A stretch of 64,000 nucleotides of DNA from Sulfuriflexus mobilis (GCF_003967195.1 NZ_AP018725.1:2531001-2595000), one strand, 5' to 3'; shown: positions 54,034-64,000, numbered from the stretch's first letter. The notes: a model not told the origin generated them from the sequence alone. Translations and numbers: made by a program.

Positions 54034-54765
54034 TTACCAACTCATCACATCATCGAGCGTATGACCTTCTTCATCCACCTTCGGACGCTCGCCTTCTTTC
54101 TTCAGCGGGTTGTCGGCACGGATCAACTCATCCTCGTGGATGTGGATCTTCTGCTTACGGCGTGGCAGATAGTGGTTGGCCGGATGGGTGCCCCATTCCG
54201 GCATCAACTGATAACCCGCTTCCTCACGGATCGTCTGTGATACAACAGAATCCGGATCATGCACATCACCAAACAGTCGTGCACTGGTCGGACAGGCCAA
54301 TACACAGGCCGGTTTGCGCTCAGACTCGGGCAAGTTTTCATCATAGATGCGATCTACACACAGGGTGCACTTCTTCATGACCTTCTGGTGCTCATCGATC
54401 TCACGTGCACCGTAGGGACAGGCCCAGGAACAGTACTTACAACCGATACACTTGTCGTAATCGACCAGTACAATACCGTCTTCTTCACGCTTGTAGCTGG
54501 CGCCGGTCGGGCACACGGGTACACAAGGCGGGTCTTCGCAGTGCAGACAGGATTTCGGGAAATGCACCGTCTCGGTATTCGGGTACACGCCAACCTCATA
54601 AGTCTGGACGCGATTAAAGAAAGTACCGGTCGGGTCCTTGTCATACGGATTATCATCCGACATGAAACCGGCCGGCCCCGAGGTATTCCATTCCTTACAA
54701 CTGGTCACGCAGGCATGACAGCCGACGCAAACATTCAAATCAATAACAAGCGCTAACTGGGTCAT
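54034..54765 (-). CDS. soeB: Sulfite dehydrogenase iron-sulfur subunit (SoeB)
   Basis: 243 residues from ATG 54765, which overlaps the soeA stop (TAATG); the upstream extension of the frame is inside soeA and not used. Four ferredoxin-type cysteine clusters: CVGCHACVTSCKEW, CLHCEDPPCVPVCP, CIGCKYCSWACP and CTLC...CVLACP. DmsB/NrfC-like electron carrier linking the molybdenum subunit to SoeC. No signal peptide, in keeping with the cytoplasmic location of Soe. Confidence 0.95.
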   Translation of the reverse strand: MTQLALVIDLNVCVGCHACVTSCKEWNTSGPAGFMSDDNPYDKDPTGTFFNRVQTYEVGVYPNTETVHFPKSCLHCEDPPCVPVCPTGASYKREEDGIVLVDYDKCIGCKYCSWACPYGAREIDEHQKVMKKCTLCVDRIYDENLPESERKPACVLACPTSARLFGDVHDPDSVVSQTIREEAGYQLMPEWGTHPANHYLPRRKQKIHIHEDELIRADNPLKKEGERPKVDEEGHTLDDVMSW

Positions 54766-57671
54766 TACTTCTTCCCCTTGCCGGCAAAGTAGCCCAGCCA
54801 TGACTTACGCATGCTCAGGTCCTGTCCGGGTACGGTCGGATAATTATCAAACTGCGGGAAACTGACTCCCTCTTCACCTTCGTCGCCCACCTCGGCCTTG
54901 TAGACGCGCACGCGCACGTCGTACCAGCCGGCCTGACCGGTCACCGGGTCAGAGTTCGAGACATGATCACCATCGTCACTTGGCGGCAGCTCTTCCGAGA
55001 TCACATGATTGAGCAGGAAACCCTGCTTGGATTCATTGGCCTCCGGTGTCAGACCCCAGGCACCGGCCGCCTTGCCGATCGCATTCCAGGTCCAGACGGT
55101 ACCCGGCTCAACGGCCTCGGAGAAACGGCACTTGGCCTTGACCTTGCCCCACATGGACTCGGCCCACACCCAGTCGCCATCCTCAAAACCCTGTTGCTGA
55201 CCGAGCACGGGGCTCATGTACAGGTAGTTATAGGTATGGATCTGGCGCAACCAGGCATTCTGTGAATCCCAGGAATGGTACATCGCCATCGGCCGTTGGG
55301 TCAGGGCATTCAGCGGGTACTTCTGCTTGTCGGTGACTTGCGACTCCAGCGGCTCAAAGTAATACGGCAGCGGTGTAAAGTAGGTCTCGACACGTTTACG
55401 CAAATGTTCCGGTGGCTGTTTGCCCTGGGTCTTGCCCTGGGCGGCGAGGCGGAACTGCTGCAAGACTTCCGAGTAGATGTGGATCAAGATCGGTTCGTCA
55501 TAACGAGTCAGTCGGTGTTCCTTGGCCCACTGCAAATAGCCCTTGTTCCAGTTACGCATGTACTGGTAGGACTTCGGCAGGTGATACTGATAGACGCAGT
55601 TGTTCTTTTCATACATCTGCCACTGGTTCGGGTTCGCCTCACCCTTCATGAACTTCTCGCCACCCTTGCCACGCCAGCCGGCGAGGAAACCAATACCGGA
55701 ACCCGGCTCGGTCTCGTAGTTAATGACAAAATCAGGATAGTCACGGAACTTGCGGCTACCGTCATCCTTGGTGAAGGCCGGCAGCTTCAGGCGTGAGCCC
55801 ATTTCAATCAGCACTTCCTGGAACGGCTTACACTCACCCTTCGGCGGCACGACAGGGATACGCACGGAATCAACCGGGCCATCGAATTCGGAGATCGGTC
55901 GGTCCAGCATCGACATGACGTCATGACGCTCGAGGTAAGTCGTATCCGGCAGGATCAGATCGGCAAAGGCCGTCATTTCTGACTGGAAGGCATCACAGAC
56001 GATGATGTAGGGGATCTTGTAACCGCCGTCTTCATTCTTGTCGTTGAGCATCTTGCGGACTTCGGCGGTGTTCATGCTCGAGTTCCAGGCCATGTTGGCC
56101 ATGAAGATCAACAAGGTATCTATTGGGTAGGGGTCGCCACGCCAGGCGTTGGTGATGACGTTATGCATGAGGCCATGTACAGACAGCGGATGCTCCCAGG
56201 AGAAGGCCTTGTCGATACGCACCGGCCCACCCTTGTCATCGACAAACAGGTCATCCGGGTCGGCCGGCCAACCCAGCGGCATACCGGCCAGTGGTGTTTC
56301 CGGCTGCACACCCTCCGGCCCCTTGGGTGTCTTTGCACACGGCGGGATCGGACGCGGAAACGGCGCCTTGTGTCGAAAGCCGCCAGGGGTGTCGATCGTG
56401 CCGAGCATACTCATGAGGATAGACAGGGCACGGATGGAGTGGAAACCGTTCGAGTGCGCGGCCAGACCACGCATGGCGTGGAAGGCGACCGGGCTACCGG
56501 TAACGGTTTCATGTTCCTTGCCCCAAACATCGGTCCAGGCAATGGGTAATTCAATCTTCTGATCGCGCGCCGTCACGCCCATTTCATAGGCGAGGCGGCG
56601 GATCGTCTCGGCAGGGATACCGGTAATACCTGCCGCCCAGTCAGGGGTGTATTCCTTGACCTGGTCAATCAGTAACTGAAAGGCCGGCTTGACAGGTGTG
56701 CCATCTTCCAACATGAAGCTACCCAGCAGGCGCGGGTCGCAGCCGTCGGTATGGGTGACGACGGCACGGTTCAGTTGACGGTCCCACCAGAGCTTGTTCT
56801 GCGGGTCGAAACAGCCCTCTTCCTCCGGCACCTCGGCGCGGACGAACATGCCATACTCGCTGCTGTTCTCATCCATGTTCACCAGCTGGGCGCTGTTCGA
56901 GTACTGGGTGAGGAAGTCACGGTCATACAGACCTTGCTTGATGATCTCGTTGATCAGTGCCAGTAATAGCGCACCATCGGTGCCCGGCTTGATCGGGATC
57001 CACTCGTCGGCGATCGCCGAGTAACCGGTGCGCACCGGATTAATGGAAATAAATTTGCCGCCATCACGCTTGAACTTGGAGATGGCGATCTTCATCGGAT
57101 TCGAGTGATGGTCTTCGGCTGTGCCGATCATCACAAACAGCTTGGAACGCTCGAGGTCCGGACCACCGAACTCCCAGAAGGAACCGCCGATGGTGTAGAT
57201 CATGCCGGCGGCCATGTTCACGGAACAAAAACCCCCATGGGCGGCGTAGTTCGGGGTACCGAACTGCTTGGCAAACATGCCGGTCAGGGCCTGCATCTGG
57301 TCGCGGCCGGTAAACAGCGCGAACTTCTTCGGGTCGGTCTTGCGGATCTCTGCCAGGCGTTCTTCCATGATGCCGAAGGCCTCGTCCCAGGAGATGGCCT
57401 CGAAATCACCGGCACCACGCTCACTGCCTTCGCGGCGCTTGAGTGGCTTGGTCAGACGTGCAGGTGAATACTGCTTCATGATGCCGGAGGCACCCTTGGC
57501 ACAGATCACACCCTTGTTGAGCGGGTGCTCAGGGTTACCCTGAATATAACGAACTTCGCCATCACGCAGGGTCACGCGGATGCCGCAGCGGCAGGCGCAC
57601 ATGTAACAGGTCGTGTTCTTGACCTCGGTGCGGCCTTCTTGAGTATTCACATCGGAGGCAATGACGGACAT
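54765..57671 (-). CDS. soeA: Sulfite dehydrogenase molybdopterin subunit (SoeA)
   Basis: 968 residues. No Tat signal, so the enzyme faces the cytoplasm, as known for SoeABC of A. vinosum. The N-terminal [4Fe-4S] motif is C22-x2-C25-x3-C29 with C57 in GVICAKG. Molybdopterin-domain blocks: HGGFCSVNMAAGMIYTIGG, VMIGTAEDHHSNPMK, FISINPVRTGYSAIADEWIPIKPGTDGALLLAL and the dinucleotide-binding C-terminal domain with LNALTQRPMAMYHSWDSQNAWLRQ. It oxidises sulfite to sulfate. Other CISM enzymes (polysulfide or thiosulfate reductases) are similar; the SoeB/SoeC context and a neighbouring SulP gene favour Soe. Confidence 0.92.
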   Translation of the reverse strand: MSVIASDVNTQEGRTEVKNTTCYMCACRCGIRVTLRDGEVRYIQGNPEHPLNKGVICAKGASGIMKQYSPARLTKPLKRREGSERGAGDFEAISWDEAFGIMEERLAEIRKTDPKKFALFTGRDQMQALTGMFAKQFGTPNYAAHGGFCSVNMAAGMIYTIGGSFWEFGGPDLERSKLFVMIGTAEDHHSNPMKIAISKFKRDGGKFISINPVRTGYSAIADEWIPIKPGTDGALLLALINEIIKQGLYDRDFLTQYSNSAQLVNMDENSSEYGMFVRAEVPEEEGCFDPQNKLWWDRQLNRAVVTHTDGCDPRLLGSFMLEDGTPVKPAFQLLIDQVKEYTPDWAAGITGIPAETIRRLAYEMGVTARDQKIELPIAWTDVWGKEHETVTGSPVAFHAMRGLAAHSNGFHSIRALSILMSMLGTIDTPGGFRHKAPFPRPIPPCAKTPKGPEGVQPETPLAGMPLGWPADPDDLFVDDKGGPVRIDKAFSWEHPLSVHGLMHNVITNAWRGDPYPIDTLLIFMANMAWNSSMNTAEVRKMLNDKNEDGGYKIPYIIVCDAFQSEMTAFADLILPDTTYLERHDVMSMLDRPISEFDGPVDSVRIPVVPPKGECKPFQEVLIEMGSRLKLPAFTKDDGSRKFRDYPDFVINYETEPGSGIGFLAGWRGKGGEKFMKGEANPNQWQMYEKNNCVYQYHLPKSYQYMRNWNKGYLQWAKEHRLTRYDEPILIHIYSEVLQQFRLAAQGKTQGKQPPEHLRKRVETYFTPLPYYFEPLESQVTDKQKYPLNALTQRPMAMYHSWDSQNAWLRQIHTYNYLYMSPVLGQQQGFEDGDWVWAESMWGKVKAKCRFSEAVEPGTVWTWNAIGKAAGAWGLTPEANESKQGFLLNHVISEELPPSDDGDHVSNSDPVTGQAGWYDVRVRVYKAEVGDEGEEGVSFPQFDNYPTVPGQDLSMRKSWLGYFAGKGKK

Positions 57672-57706
57672 GCTTCACCTGCTCCTAAAGTTTAAGGCAA
57701 ATTTAA

Positions 57707-57728
57707 GGCTCGTAAGGGTATACGAGCC
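57707..57728. promoter_or_regulatory. Perfect 8-base inverted repeat upstream of soeA
   Basis: GGCTCGTA (57707-57714) and TACGAGCC (57721-57728) pair perfectly around AGGGTA, 35 bases before the soeA start (57671). It lies in the leader of the soe transcript, or on the DNA as a possible operator. No T-run follows in the soe direction, so it is not a plain terminator. Confidence 0.4.
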
Positions 57729-57938
57729 GTGGACTGAGCAACAATTAACAAATTCGATAAGTATATAAGCAGATAATAATATACTTTTTGCTGAATTAAT
57801 AAAACCCTTTCAAAGACTTATCTTTAGCCATAACCCTTCAGCGCATACGGCAATTGAGCCGAGCAGGGATATTCCGTTTATAAGTTACTGAAATAACGAC
57901 CCGAACCTGGCCAACCGGTTGACCCACGGACGCCGGGC

Positions 57939-60050
57939 CTAGTCGATTTTACCCTCGACCACGCAGGCAATGGTGAGCGGGCACTCGGCCACATCGTGTT
58001 GGTCACCGAGTTCTTCCCAGATGGCATCCAGGGCCAGTTCAGTATGGGCGAAAAAGCGCTCCTTGCCCATGTCTTCGTAAAAACCGCTGTCACGCAAGAC
58101 CCTCAGTACCTGGCGCTTGAAATTGGCAAAGACCACCTGGACACCGGTCTTCGCCAGACGCTGGGTCAGCGAGGCCAGCACGTCTTCACCGGTGGCATCA
58201 ATCTCGTTGATCCCCTGACCGTCAACGACGATGTACCTGAGGTCAGGTTTCTCGGCTGAACGCCGCATGACCATATCTTCAAAGTAACTGGTGTTGGCAA
58301 AGTACAAGGAACCATCGAAACGAATAATACTGACATTGCCACAGGTCTCCAGCTTGTGCAGGTCGGCATCACGCAGGGTGCCGTCAGGGTAACGTCCGAG
58401 GACGGCCACACGGGGTTTCATGGTCCGGTAAAGGAACACGCCGAGTGACAGGATCACACCGATGATAATCGCGTTCTCGAGGTGTGGCGCAAACAGCAGT
58501 GTAAGGATAAAGGTCACCGCTGCAATCATGCCATCTGTGCGATACACCGCCCAGGTATGCCTGAAGTGCTTGATATTCACGAGTCCAAACACGGCCATCA
58601 TGATCACGGCCGCCAGCGTCGCTTGCGGCAAGTGATACAACAATGGGGTTAACCACAACAGCGAGACCAGCACGACCAGCCCGGTGATCACAGATGAAAA
58701 ACCGGTTACCGCCCCGGCACCGATGTTCACCGCCGAGCGTGAGAAGGAACCCGATACAGGATAACTCTGGAACAGGCTGCCCACAATATTCGACAGTCCC
58801 TGGCCTACCAGTTCCTGATCGGTGTCGAGACGTTGGCGTGTGCGGGTGGCCATGGCCTTGGCGATCGAGATCGCCTCCATAAATCCAATCAGGGCGATGG
58901 TCACCGCCGCCCCCATTAATTGCAGTATCAGCGCCCAATCAAACTGCGGCAGATGAATACTCGGCAGGCCCTCCGGTATGCTCCCCACCACCCTGCCACC
59001 GGCACGTAAGTTAAGTTCACCCTCTGCGTTAAAACCGACAAACTGCCAGTGCCGTCCATCCGATTGCCTTGGGGCATCGAGATTGCCCTCGAGACTCAAC
59101 GCACCTTTCACCACACCCTCGCCGTCCGACCAGATTAGTTTGTATTGTTGCAGCTGCTGTAAATGATTGCGTTCGAGCTTAATCGCCTCATTCAAGCCTT
59201 TTTCTATACCCTCGTACTCCTGACTGTCTTCAGGGTGCTCAACCAGTGATTTTTCCAATACGCCGATATTGGCCTGCAAGACCTGATGCTTGCGTATCGC
59301 CCCCCTCAGGGCATTGTCTGCCACGCTATCGAAGCCGACCGTCTGTTCCTTCTGATAGCCCATGGCGTAAGACAAGACGGTAGTAATGCCCACGGCTATC
59401 AACACACCCGGCAGCCTCGGATAATAACGCTTGAGTCCATACATAATGGTAAAGGCAAAGATCGCCATGAGCAGAGTCGGGAAATAGGTCTCTGTCGAGG
59501 CCGTAACCAGAGTCGTCCATACCGTTTCATAATGGTGTTCAGCCTTTTCAACCGTAACGCCAAAGATCTTTGGCAATTGCGAGGTCGCGATAATGATCGC
59601 CGCGGCATTGGTAAAACCCATCACCACCGGGTGCGACAGAAAGTTCACCAACACCCCTAACCGCAGCACCCCCAATGCCAGCTGAAAGAGACCCACCATA
59701 AAGGCCAGTAACACAGCATAGGCGATATAGGCCTCACCCCCGGACGTCGCCAGGGGCTCCAGTGCGGCGGCCGTGAGCAGTGAGACCACGGCCACCGGAC
59801 CCGTGGCCAGTTGCCGGGAGGAACCGAACAGGGCCGCGACGATGGGCGGCAGAAAGGCCGCATACAGCCCGTAGTAGGCCGGTAATCCGGCCAGTGCGGC
59901 ATAGGCCATCGATTGCGGGATCAGCACCAGGGCCACAGTAATGCCTGCGAGGATGTCTGCCCGCAGCACCGCACGGTCGGCCAATTCCGGTAACCAGCGC
60001 ATAAAGGGGGCAACATATTCCAGCATCGATGCCTTCAACTGCTCGACCAT
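57939..60050 (-). CDS. SulP family anion transporter with STAS domain and extra insert
   Basis: 703 residues, longer than the common 550-600. The SulP membrane part begins ADILAGITVALVLIPQSMAYAALAGLPAYYGLYAA and includes SNIVGSLFQSYPVSGSFSRSAVNIGAGAVTG. Between about residues 238 and 352, after GYQKEQTVGF, is an extra stretch: a coiled coil (RGAIRKHQVLQANIGVLEKSLVEH...GLNEAIKLERNHLQQLQQY) and a small beta-rich part. The C-terminal STAS domain (about 575-690) has SIIRFDGSLYFANTSYFEDMV and YIVVDGQGINEIDATG. It likely moves sulfate or another inorganic anion; next to soeABC, sulfate export is attractive but unproven. Minus strand, upstream of soeA. Confidence 0.9.
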   Translation of the reverse strand: MVEQLKASMLEYVAPFMRWLPELADRAVLRADILAGITVALVLIPQSMAYAALAGLPAYYGLYAAFLPPIVAALFGSSRQLATGPVAVVSLLTAAALEPLATSGGEAYIAYAVLLAFMVGLFQLALGVLRLGVLVNFLSHPVVMGFTNAAAIIIATSQLPKIFGVTVEKAEHHYETVWTTLVTASTETYFPTLLMAIFAFTIMYGLKRYYPRLPGVLIAVGITTVLSYAMGYQKEQTVGFDSVADNALRGAIRKHQVLQANIGVLEKSLVEHPEDSQEYEGIEKGLNEAIKLERNHLQQLQQYKLIWSDGEGVVKGALSLEGNLDAPRQSDGRHWQFVGFNAEGELNLRAGGRVVGSIPEGLPSIHLPQFDWALILQLMGAAVTIALIGFMEAISIAKAMATRTRQRLDTDQELVGQGLSNIVGSLFQSYPVSGSFSRSAVNIGAGAVTGFSSVITGLVVLVSLLWLTPLLYHLPQATLAAVIMMAVFGLVNIKHFRHTWAVYRTDGMIAAVTFILTLLFAPHLENAIIIGVILSLGVFLYRTMKPRVAVLGRYPDGTLRDADLHKLETCGNVSIIRFDGSLYFANTSYFEDMVMRRSAEKPDLRYIVVDGQGINEIDATGEDVLASLTQRLAKTGVQVVFANFKRQVLRVLRDSGFYEDMGKERFFAHTELALDAIWEELGDQHDVAECPLTIACVVEGKID

Positions 60051-60355
60051 CGCACATCCTCATTTATTTATCATGGCGGCCCTTGTGGCAGCCGCTTATT
60101 TGTAAACGAGTGTTTCACACAATTTCACTGAAAACGTCAATCTATTTACATAACATACTGTAAATATTAGTAATTATCAAACATTCTGCATCTTGGGAAT
60201 TTTATTCGTTAACAATCTGTAACAAAAACCGCATTTACATTAATCCTTTTCAATCGCATAGTTTTCCCATACACATACCGTCAGCGATGAGAGGGAACTT
60301 ATCACCGTAGTCTGCGCTGACTTTTCAGATACCTGCAGAAATAGGGAGTAGAAAT
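60051..60355. promoter_or_regulatory. Divergent control region sulP / Rrf2 gene
   Basis: A 305-base A/T-rich region between the divergent starts of sulP (60050) and the Rrf2 gene (60356). It must hold promoters for both. A hairpin with arms GTCAGCG (60280-60286) and CGCTGAC (60315-60321), followed by TTTT, lies in the Rrf2 leader and could attenuate it. I found no FNR-type box. Confidence 0.45.
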
Positions 60356-60820
60356 ATGAAATTGTCATCACGCTCACAATATGCCATTACGGCCATGCTC
60401 GAACTGGCCCTCCATGAGAAAAGTCGCCCGGTCACCCTGCACGATATCTCACAGAAACAGAAAATATCGCTGTCATACCTGGAACAGTTATTTGCCAACC
60501 TGCGCCGCCATGAGCTGGTTCGCGGGCGTCGAGGTCCGGGCGGGGGTTATGTGCTTGCACGAGATGTAAAGGATATCAGTATTGCCGACATCGTCACCGC
60601 CGTCGATGACATCCCCCAGAAAAACACTGCGGAATCCGCACTCACCGCAGATGGCATTAGCAGTGACCTGCTCTGGAACAACATCAGCCACCAGATCTAT
60701 GATTACCTGCGAGGGATTAACCTCAGCCAGTTCCTGCAACCGGCACAGGCCGCAGCACCCTCCGCAGACATCAGCAACGATAACTGGAAAGCCGAAGTCG
60801 CCTATCACAGTCGCGCCTGA
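60356..60820 (+). CDS. Rrf2 family transcription regulator without cysteines
   Basis: 154 residues. It starts MKLSSRSQYAITAMLELALHEKSRPVTLHDISQKQKISLSYLEQLFANLRRHELVRGRRGPGGGYVLARD, the Rrf2 winged helix with the RG-GGGY wing. IscR, NsrR and RirA carry three cysteines for an iron-sulfur cluster in the middle; here there is no cysteine at all in the protein. So it either senses through another group or is a constitutive repressor. The C-terminal tail (QPAQAAAPSADISNDNWKAEVAYHSRA) is low-complexity. Divergent from sulP-soeABC, its most likely target. Ribosome site AGGGAG upstream. Confidence 0.9.
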   Translation: MKLSSRSQYAITAMLELALHEKSRPVTLHDISQKQKISLSYLEQLFANLRRHELVRGRRGPGGGYVLARDVKDISIADIVTAVDDIPQKNTAESALTADGISSDLLWNNISHQIYDYLRGINLSQFLQPAQAAAPSADISNDNWKAEVAYHSRA

Positions 60821-60843
60821 TCTCGCTGACACACTCCTCTCTC

Positions 60844-60879
60844 CGCCCACTGGTCATTGCTGGCAGTGGGCGCTTTTTT
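60844..60879 (+). terminator. Rho-independent terminator of Rrf2 gene
   Basis: Arms CGCCCACTG (60844-60852) and CAGTGGGCG (60864-60872) pair perfectly and are followed by C then six T (60874-60879). It overlaps the end of the convergent small gene by two bases. Confidence 0.9.
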
Positions 60880-61156
60880 ATTCCTGCTGCGGGCTGAAGT
60901 CCTCGTCATCCAAATCATCGAAATCGCCATCAACCGCGAAATCATTCTCCAATTGGCTGTCACGTGAGGGGCTATCGGCCGGCTCGATCAGCATCTCATC
61001 CCAGTCATCTAGACTCAGCTCCTCGCTTTCCTCGGCACCTTCACGGAGGATCTCAATCAGCCCCTCGTATTCATCGACGCTGATGATTTCAAAGTCCAGG
61101 TCCAATTCATTGTCGTGATACCACTCACCCACAATCGGCTCAGCTGTAAAAGACAT
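60878..61156 (-). CDS. Acidic DUF6763-like small protein
   Basis: 92 residues, about one third Asp/Glu. The first part, VGEWYHDNELDLDFEIISVDEYEGLIEILREGAEESEELSLDDWDEM, matches the pattern of DUF6763-like proteins (VG-WY-D---g--FEVV--DE-dG-IEIQ-fdGd-EEid---W). The acidic tail (DFAVDGDFDDLDDEDFSPQQE) is disordered. Function unknown. Convergent with the Rrf2 gene. Confidence 0.75.
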   Translation of the reverse strand: MSFTAEPIVGEWYHDNELDLDFEIISVDEYEGLIEILREGAEESEELSLDDWDEMLIEPADSPSRDSQLENDFAVDGDFDDLDDEDFSPQQE

Positions 61157-61301
61157 TCACAACCCTCACTCACTTTTTCGAGGCCGTGCCCCCTATACAG
61201 GCTATATAGCAAAGATTAGGCAAACGTCCAGATGAAAATGGCTAAAGACCCCCCTTTATAGACTAATACCCCCGATCAGTGAAAACCCAAGCCATAAAGA
61301 C

Positions 61302-61336
61302 AAAACCCCATCCGGAATTTCTGGATGGGGTTTCTT
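61302..61336. terminator. Palindromic terminator, distal copy
   Basis: AAACCCCATCC (61303-61313) and GGATGGGGTTT (61323-61333) form 11-base arms. The block 61292-61340 repeats, with a few differences, the block 61637-61684 at the 3' side of 5S rRNA. On the minus strand it would be the last terminator of the rRNA operon. Confidence 0.7.
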
Positions 61337-61353
61337 AATTGACCAGAACGAGC

Positions 61354-61500
61354 ATGGCCAGTTGCCCTGACCCGAAGGATGGGGTTGCCTCGACCCATTG
61401 GAAATGGGTGAGGTACTCATAATGAACGCTGAAAGCGCTCTATGAGACAGTGCAATGAAGCGCGAAGCGATTCTGCATGGTACCTACAATAAAATGGCCA
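61354..61500. repeat. Hairpin-rich element related to the soe intergenic repeat
   Basis: Bounded by TGGCCA at both ends (61355-61360 and 61495-61500). It has the head TTGCCCTGA (61362-61370) shared with 53840 and 53943. Stems: CCTC-g-ACCCATT/AATGGGT-GAGG (61388-61413), perfect; CTCATA-AT-GAACGCT/AGCGCTC-TATGAG (61416-61446), matching the scaffold of the soe copy but with different inner bases that still pair; and TGCA..CGC/GCG..TGCA (61450-61478). No coding capacity. Confidence 0.65.
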
Positions 61501-61532
61501 CTGCCAGGCCAAAATTCATTGCGGTAAAAAGA

Positions 61533-61568
61533 AGAAAGCCCGTAACTCTAATGAGCTATGGGCTTTCT
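61533..61568 (-). terminator. Rho-independent terminator of rRNA operon
   Basis: Arms AGAAAGCCC (61533-61541) and GGGCTTTCT (61560-61568) with inner pairs CTC/GAG. Read on the minus strand the hairpin is followed by TCTTTTT. It lies within a 90-base block flanked by direct repeats GCGGTAAAAA (61521-61530 and 61621-61630). Confidence 0.75.
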
Positions 61569-61645
61569 GAAATGACGTCCATGGATGGACAAATACCGTG
61601 AAGGCCATGGACGGCCGAGAGCGGTAAAAACCACCCTATAAAGAC

Positions 61646-61678
61646 GAAACCCCATCCAGAAATTCTGGATGGGGTTTC
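61646..61678 (-). terminator. Perfect 33-base palindromic terminator after 5S rRNA
   Basis: GAAACCCCATCCAGAA (61646-61661), a single A, then TTCTGGATGGGGTTTC (61663-61678): 16-base perfect arms. It is 10 bases from the 3' end of the 5S gene, the expected place for the first rRNA-operon terminator. Confidence 0.8.
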
Positions 61679-61687
61679 TAATTAAAA

Positions 61688-61804
61688 CCTGGCAGTGACC
61701 TACTCTCACATGGGGAGACCCCACACTACCATCGGCGCTAAAGCGTTTCACTTCTGAGTTCGGGATGGGATCAGGTGGTTCCACTTCGCTATTGCCGCCA
61801 GGCA
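61688..61804 (-). rRNA. rrf: 5S ribosomal RNA
   Basis: Minus strand, about 117 bases, beginning TGCCTGGCGGC and ending GCACTGCC-AGG type (here TCACTGCCAGG), with the conserved CCGAACTCAGAAGTGAAACG block near the middle. Complementary ends form helix I. It follows 23S after about 125 bases; no tRNA lies between. Confidence 0.97.
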
Positions 61805-61930
61805 AACCGGTTGATGTCCGAGATGTTTTCTCGACCATCGAATTCGAAAAGCTGATTAAGGCGTTCATGGTATGTTGCATTTGCCTAACCATATTGAACA
61901 ATTCACCAAACCAAACTGTTTGGGTGTTAT

Positions 61931-64000
<2,070 letters not shown>

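Noticed and set aside
58384..58938. 184-codon frame within sulP
   Set aside because: Alternative frame of a strong SulP/STAS gene; no domain.

Overview
The window is a chromosomal segment of a sulfur-oxidising gammaproteobacterium. Pointers are the FabA/FabB pair, PurT, YheS, trhP, UPF0149 and PhoPQ-like genes typical of Gammaproteobacteria, together with a flavocytochrome c sulfide dehydrogenase (fccAB) and a cytoplasmic sulfite dehydrogenase (soeABC). I cannot fix the genus from sequence alone. The right end carries the end of a ribosomal RNA operon on the minus strand (5S and about 2 kb of 23S; 16S lies outside).

Layout. 1-1.7 kb: a frameshifted STAS-like remnant and two small exported proteins. 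1.75-5.4 kb: unsaturated fatty-acid synthesis (fabAB), purT and two small coiled-coil proteins. 5.6-9.1 kb: selO and two alpha/beta hydrolases. 9.2-12.9 kb: a sulfide-oxidation island in which a monohaem cytochrome and the Tat-exported FCSD flavoprotein sit behind a textbook class II FNR/Anr-type promoter, followed by a coiled-coil protein and a thioredoxin/CcdA-like fusion. 13-18.7 kb: yheS, DUF3175, class I aldolase, dodecin and an orphan BvgS-like kinase. 18.7-21 kb: a patch that looks acquired or rearranged, with a decayed dehydrogenase tail and two membrane proteins. 21-25.5 kb: a membrane spermidine-synthase-like protein, an exported isoaspartyl methyltransferase and a secreted beta-propeller dehydrogenase. 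25.6-35 kb: small housekeeping genes and envelope redox proteins.

35-51 kb is rich in signalling. It holds a solute-binding lipoprotein translationally coupled to a hybrid kinase and followed by SixA; a large MASE-like/PAS kinase before trhP; and a His/Arg-rich exported protein, a PepSY protein and a PhoPQ-like pair. A 0.7 kb intergenic region at 51.1-51.8 kb contains a cluster of DnaA boxes.

52.8-61 kb is the sulfite/sulfate module: soeABC, a SulP anion transporter with an unusual insert, and a divergent, cysteine-free Rrf2 regulator. Sulfide oxidised by FccAB in the periplasm, sulfite oxidised by SoeABC at the cytoplasmic face of the membrane, and SulP moving sulfate or a related anion would make a coherent pathway; this is inference from gene content.

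The most unusual non-coding signal is a family of hairpin-rich, cloverleaf-like intergenic elements. Two copies lie between soeB and soeC and one beside the rRNA operon. They share a TTGCCCTGA head and a stem whose bases change in a compensating way. Near the rRNA operon one copy is sandwiched between duplicated palindromic terminators.
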